From JBICHM01 sp043101835 (lineage in GTDB: Bacteria > Planctomycetota > Phycisphaerae > Phycisphaerales > UBA1924), in the NCBI GenBank assembly GCA_043101835.1, contig JBICHM010000289.1:1-16047 (forward strand): DNA of 16,047 bases, in the 5' to 3' direction. Under the pieces are notes generated by a model. The model worked only from the letters and a program-made list of their open reading frames with translations, made no database searches and had not been told where the DNA came from. Of this stretch, positions 14,326 through 16,047 are shown piece by piece (position 1 is the stretch's first letter; the number at the start of each line of letters is the position of its first letter). Made by a program: the position numbers and the translations under genes.

Positions 14326-15525
14326 CTACAGCAGGCCCTGGGTGAGGCTGAGCATCGGCAGCATGAGGGCCAGCATGAGCGTGCCGATAAAGAGAAACAT
14401 CACGACGATGATCGCCGGCTCGAGGGCCGCGAGCAGGCGCTCGGAGCGGGTGTCGACCTCCTCGGCCATGTCGGCGGCGAGGCTGTCGAGGGCCTGATCC
14501 ATATCGCCCGACCGCTCGGCGGCGATCAGCAGTTTTCGCGTGGAGACGGGCAGGTCCTCGACCTTCTCGAGCAGCGTGCGCCAGGAGCCGCCCTCGACGA
14601 GGCCGGTCTGGAGCGCATCGAGCTGGCGGCGCAGGCGCGGGTGGCTGACGGCGCGGGCCGACACGGCGAGGGCGTCGGCGAGGGTGACGCCGGAGCGCGT
14701 CATCGCCGCCATGATGGCGAAGAAGCGCGCCAGTTCGACGGTGAGGTTCATCTTCCGAACCTGCGGGATCTTGCGCGCAATGCCGGCGAGCCAGGCGAAG
14801 AGCGCGCGGCGCGTCAGCAGGAGCACTGCGAGCAGCGCCGCGGCGACGAGCAGCGACAGCAGCGGGTTTCCGCGGAGCGCGTTGCTCGCGCCGAGCACGA
14901 TGCGCGTGATCAGCGGCAGGTCCGCGCCGAGCGACTCGAGCATGTTGGCGATGTTGGGCACGACGACGAGCAGGAAGCCCAGCGTGACGGCGATCGCGAC
15001 GACGAGCAGCACGGCGGGGTAGATCAGCAGCGTCGTCGCCTTGCTGGCGATGGCGCGCCGTCGCTCGGTGGCCTCGGCCACGCGCCGGCAGGCGTCGGCG
15101 AGGCCGCCTGATTTCTCGGCGGCGCGGTAGACGGCGATGGCGATCTCGTTGAATCCCCCCGCGCGTTCGCACGCCTCGGCGAAGCCGGCGCCGGAGGAGA
15201 CGTCCTCGCGCATGCGGCGCAGGCGCTCCTGCGTGGCGGGGCCGACGACGCTGCCGGCGACTTCGAGGGCTTCGATGAGCGTGACGCCGCGATCGAGGAG
15301 GACGGCGAGCTGTTCGTTGATGGCCTGCTGGTCGGCGAGGGGGACGCCGGTGTCGCGCGCGGTCCACCTGGGGAGGCGCCAGGCGCGGAGGAGCAGGAGG
15401 CTGTCGCGCCCGAGGTCGCTGGCCAGGCGCGGCTCGTCGGAGGCGGCGCGCACGCCGAACTTGCGCGAGCCGCGCTCGTTGACGGCGAGGTAGAGGAACG
15501 GGGTTGGCTGCGCAGGCGTGGCCAT
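14326..15525 (-). CDS. gspF: T2SS inner-membrane platform protein GspF
   Basis: Protein of 399 aa, standard GspF/PilC length. It has two repeated T2SSF domains, at about 66-189 and 264-388, each with the E-K/R-S-G motif (AAEKSGGL at 135-142 and AAERSGDM at 335-342). Membrane segments are seen at about 166-190, 221-240 and 368-391. GspF is the polytopic core of the assembly platform, contacts GspE, and is thought to turn ATPase motion into pseudopilin insertion. The residues before the first domain (1-60) include the usual small N-terminal domain (FLYLAVNERGSRKFGVRAAS). Start at 15525, 34 bases after the gspE stop; no clear Shine-Dalgarno precedes it. Confidence 0.96.
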   Translation of the reverse strand: MATPAQPTPFLYLAVNERGSRKFGVRAASDEPRLASDLGRDSLLLLRAWRLPRWTARDTGVPLADQQAINEQLAVLLDRGVTLIEALEVAGSVVGPATQERLRRMREDVSSGAGFAEACERAGGFNEIAIAVYRAAEKSGGLADACRRVAEATERRRAIASKATTLLIYPAVLLVVAIAVTLGFLLVVVPNIANMLESLGADLPLITRIVLGASNALRGNPLLSLLVAAALLAVLLLTRRALFAWLAGIARKIPQVRKMNLTVELARFFAIMAAMTRSGVTLADALAVSARAVSHPRLRRQLDALQTGLVEGGSWRTLLEKVEDLPVSTRKLLIAAERSGDMDQALDSLAADMAEEVDTRSERLLAALEPAIIVVMFLFIGTLMLALMLPMLSLTQGLL

Positions 15526-15559
15526 GGGTGGTCGTGTGCGCGCCGGGCGCGTCGGAAGG

Positions 15560-16047
15560 CTACGCGCCGGCGGTGTCGGCGTCGCTCTCGTGGATGACGC
15601 GCTTCAGTTCGGTCTCGGTGGTCAGGCCGCGCGCGATCTTCGCGCGTCCGTCGGCGAGCATGGTCGCCATGCCCTCGCGCTGCGCCTGGTGGGCGAGCTC
15701 CACGGCGTCGGCGCGCTGCATCGTGAGGCGCCGGATCTCGTCGCTGACGGGCATGAGCTCGTAGATCGCGATGCGTCCCGAGTACCCAGTGCCGTGGCAC
15801 TTGCTGCAGCGCCCGGCGCCGGACTCGCCGGCGCCGCTGCAGACCTGGCAGGTCTTGCGGAGCAGGCGCTGGCCGAGCACGGCCAGCAGGCTCGAAGAGA
15901 TCAGGAACGGCTCGATGCCGATGTCCTGCAGGCGGCTGATGGCGCTCGGCGCATCGTGGGTGTGCAGCGTGGCGAGATCCGCGATGAAGAGACCGCGCGC
16001 CTCGCGAGCCGCGCCGCGCTCACCGGCCACCTCGTGCTCGCCACGCT
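15560..16047 (-). CDS. gspE: Secretion ATPase GspE, C-terminal fragment (5' part missing and disrupted)
   Basis: The C-terminal part of the GspE/PilB ATPase, running off the window. Genuine sequence covers LATLHTHDAPSAISRLQD and on to the TAG at 15560. It includes the HTHD box, the GIEPFLISSSL helix, a tetracysteine zinc site C-Q-V-C...C-S-K-C and the HGTGYSGRIAIYELM motif. The zinc site has only ten residues between the two CxxC pairs, shorter than in classical GspE. The ATPase powers pseudopilus assembly in the cytoplasm. Upstream of about 15976 the minus-strand reading no longer resembles GspE (RGEHEVAGERGAAREARGLF); the expected G-E-I-R-D...T-G-H-L-V-L-A-T-L stretch is instead found on the plus strand at 15971-16047. 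The frame is therefore real only from about 15976 down to 15560. Walker A is outside the window. The gspF gene follows after 34 bases. Confidence 0.92.
   Translation of the reverse strand, partial: RGEHEVAGERGAAREARGLFIADLATLHTHDAPSAISRLQDIGIEPFLISSSLLAVLGQRLLRKTCQVCSGAGESGAGRCSKCHGTGYSGRIAIYELMPVSDEIRRLTMQRADAVELAHQAQREGMATMLADGRAKIARGLTTETELKRVIHESDADTAGA
15966..16047. repeat. Fold-back (inverted) segment at the contig end
   Basis: AGCGTGGCGAG at 15966-15976 is the exact reverse complement of CTCGCCACGCT at 16037-16047. Read on the plus strand from 15971, the segment encodes GEIRDEETARLASRAALTGH followed by LVLAT. This is the conserved GspE block that should come just before the ATLHTHD on the minus strand. 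The segment is therefore inverted relative to the gene. This is most likely a chimeric read or assembly artefact at the contig edge, primed by the short inverted repeat, not a natural gene boundary. Confidence 0.88.

Noticed and set aside
14216..15367. Extension of the gspG frame through gspF
   Set aside because: The prepilin signal must be N-terminal, and gspF is clear in another frame. The extension is Arg/Pro/Ala-rich noise.
15966..16047. Natural invertible DNA switch in gspE
   Set aside because: The 11-base inverted repeat could suggest one, but the segment is at the contig end, no recombinase is present, and fold-back chimeras produce exactly this pattern.
1..16047. tRNA, rRNA, CRISPR array, insertion sequence or prophage
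   Set aside because: No cloverleaf, rRNA core sequence, regular spaced repeats, transposase or phage protein was recognised on either strand.

Overview
The window looks like an almost complete contig from a short-read (probably metagenomic) assembly of a GC-rich planctomycete, most likely a member of class Phycisphaerae. This rests on the high GC content, three secreted proteins ending in a P-T/S-P-G...R-R-R-R sorting tail of the PEP-CTERM type, an envelope-type protein with the 'LxFRNAIVTGNAPGGLxFRG' N-terminal block that I associate with Planctomycetota, and type II secretion genes of planctomycete flavour. Both ends look artefactual. Bases 1-18 are the 3' end of an Illumina TruSeq adapter. 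The last ~80 bases are a fold-back in which the next piece of gspE appears on the wrong strand.

Left part, plus strand (42-3266): a secreted protein of 518 aa with a conserved N-terminal block, an acidic/Ala-rich linker and C-terminal TPR-like helices is followed 24 nt later by a 547-aa GAF + PP2C/SpoIIE serine phosphatase. This pair converges, with one base between stop codons, on the minus-strand block that fills the rest of the window.

Middle part, minus strand (3268-7951): three homologous small secreted PEP-CTERM-like proteins surround an acetyl-CoA synthetase gene (acs). In transcription order they are PEP3 (7951-7250, with its own candidate promoter and a textbook intrinsic terminator), PEP2 (7022-6294), acs (6250-4202) and PEP1 (4056-3268). 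PEP2 and PEP3 are close paralogues; PEP1 is a divergent relative. Each leader has a short perfect hairpin. In PEP1 and PEP2 it sits directly against a strong Shine-Dalgarno sequence.

Right part, minus strand (8257-16047): a type II secretion (T2SS) or related pseudopilus operon in the order gspE (partial) - gspF - gspG - gspI - gspJ - gspK - gspC-like - gspL-like - gspM-like - TPR lipoprotein. Most junctions are 4-base ATGA overlaps, so the proteins are probably translationally coupled. The set provides the ATPase (E), the inner-membrane platform (F, L, M, C) and four pseudopilins (G, I, J, K). Neither the secretin gspD, gspH nor the prepilin peptidase gspO lies in the window. The terminal TPR lipoprotein resembles PilF/Tgl pilotins in architecture and could assist an unlinked secretin.

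I found no tRNA, rRNA, CRISPR array, insertion sequence or phage gene. The most unusual content is the PEP-CTERM-like trio around acs with its leader hairpins, and the compact T2SS with a GspC-like protein that lacks a PDZ domain and a TPR lipoprotein in the pilotin position.
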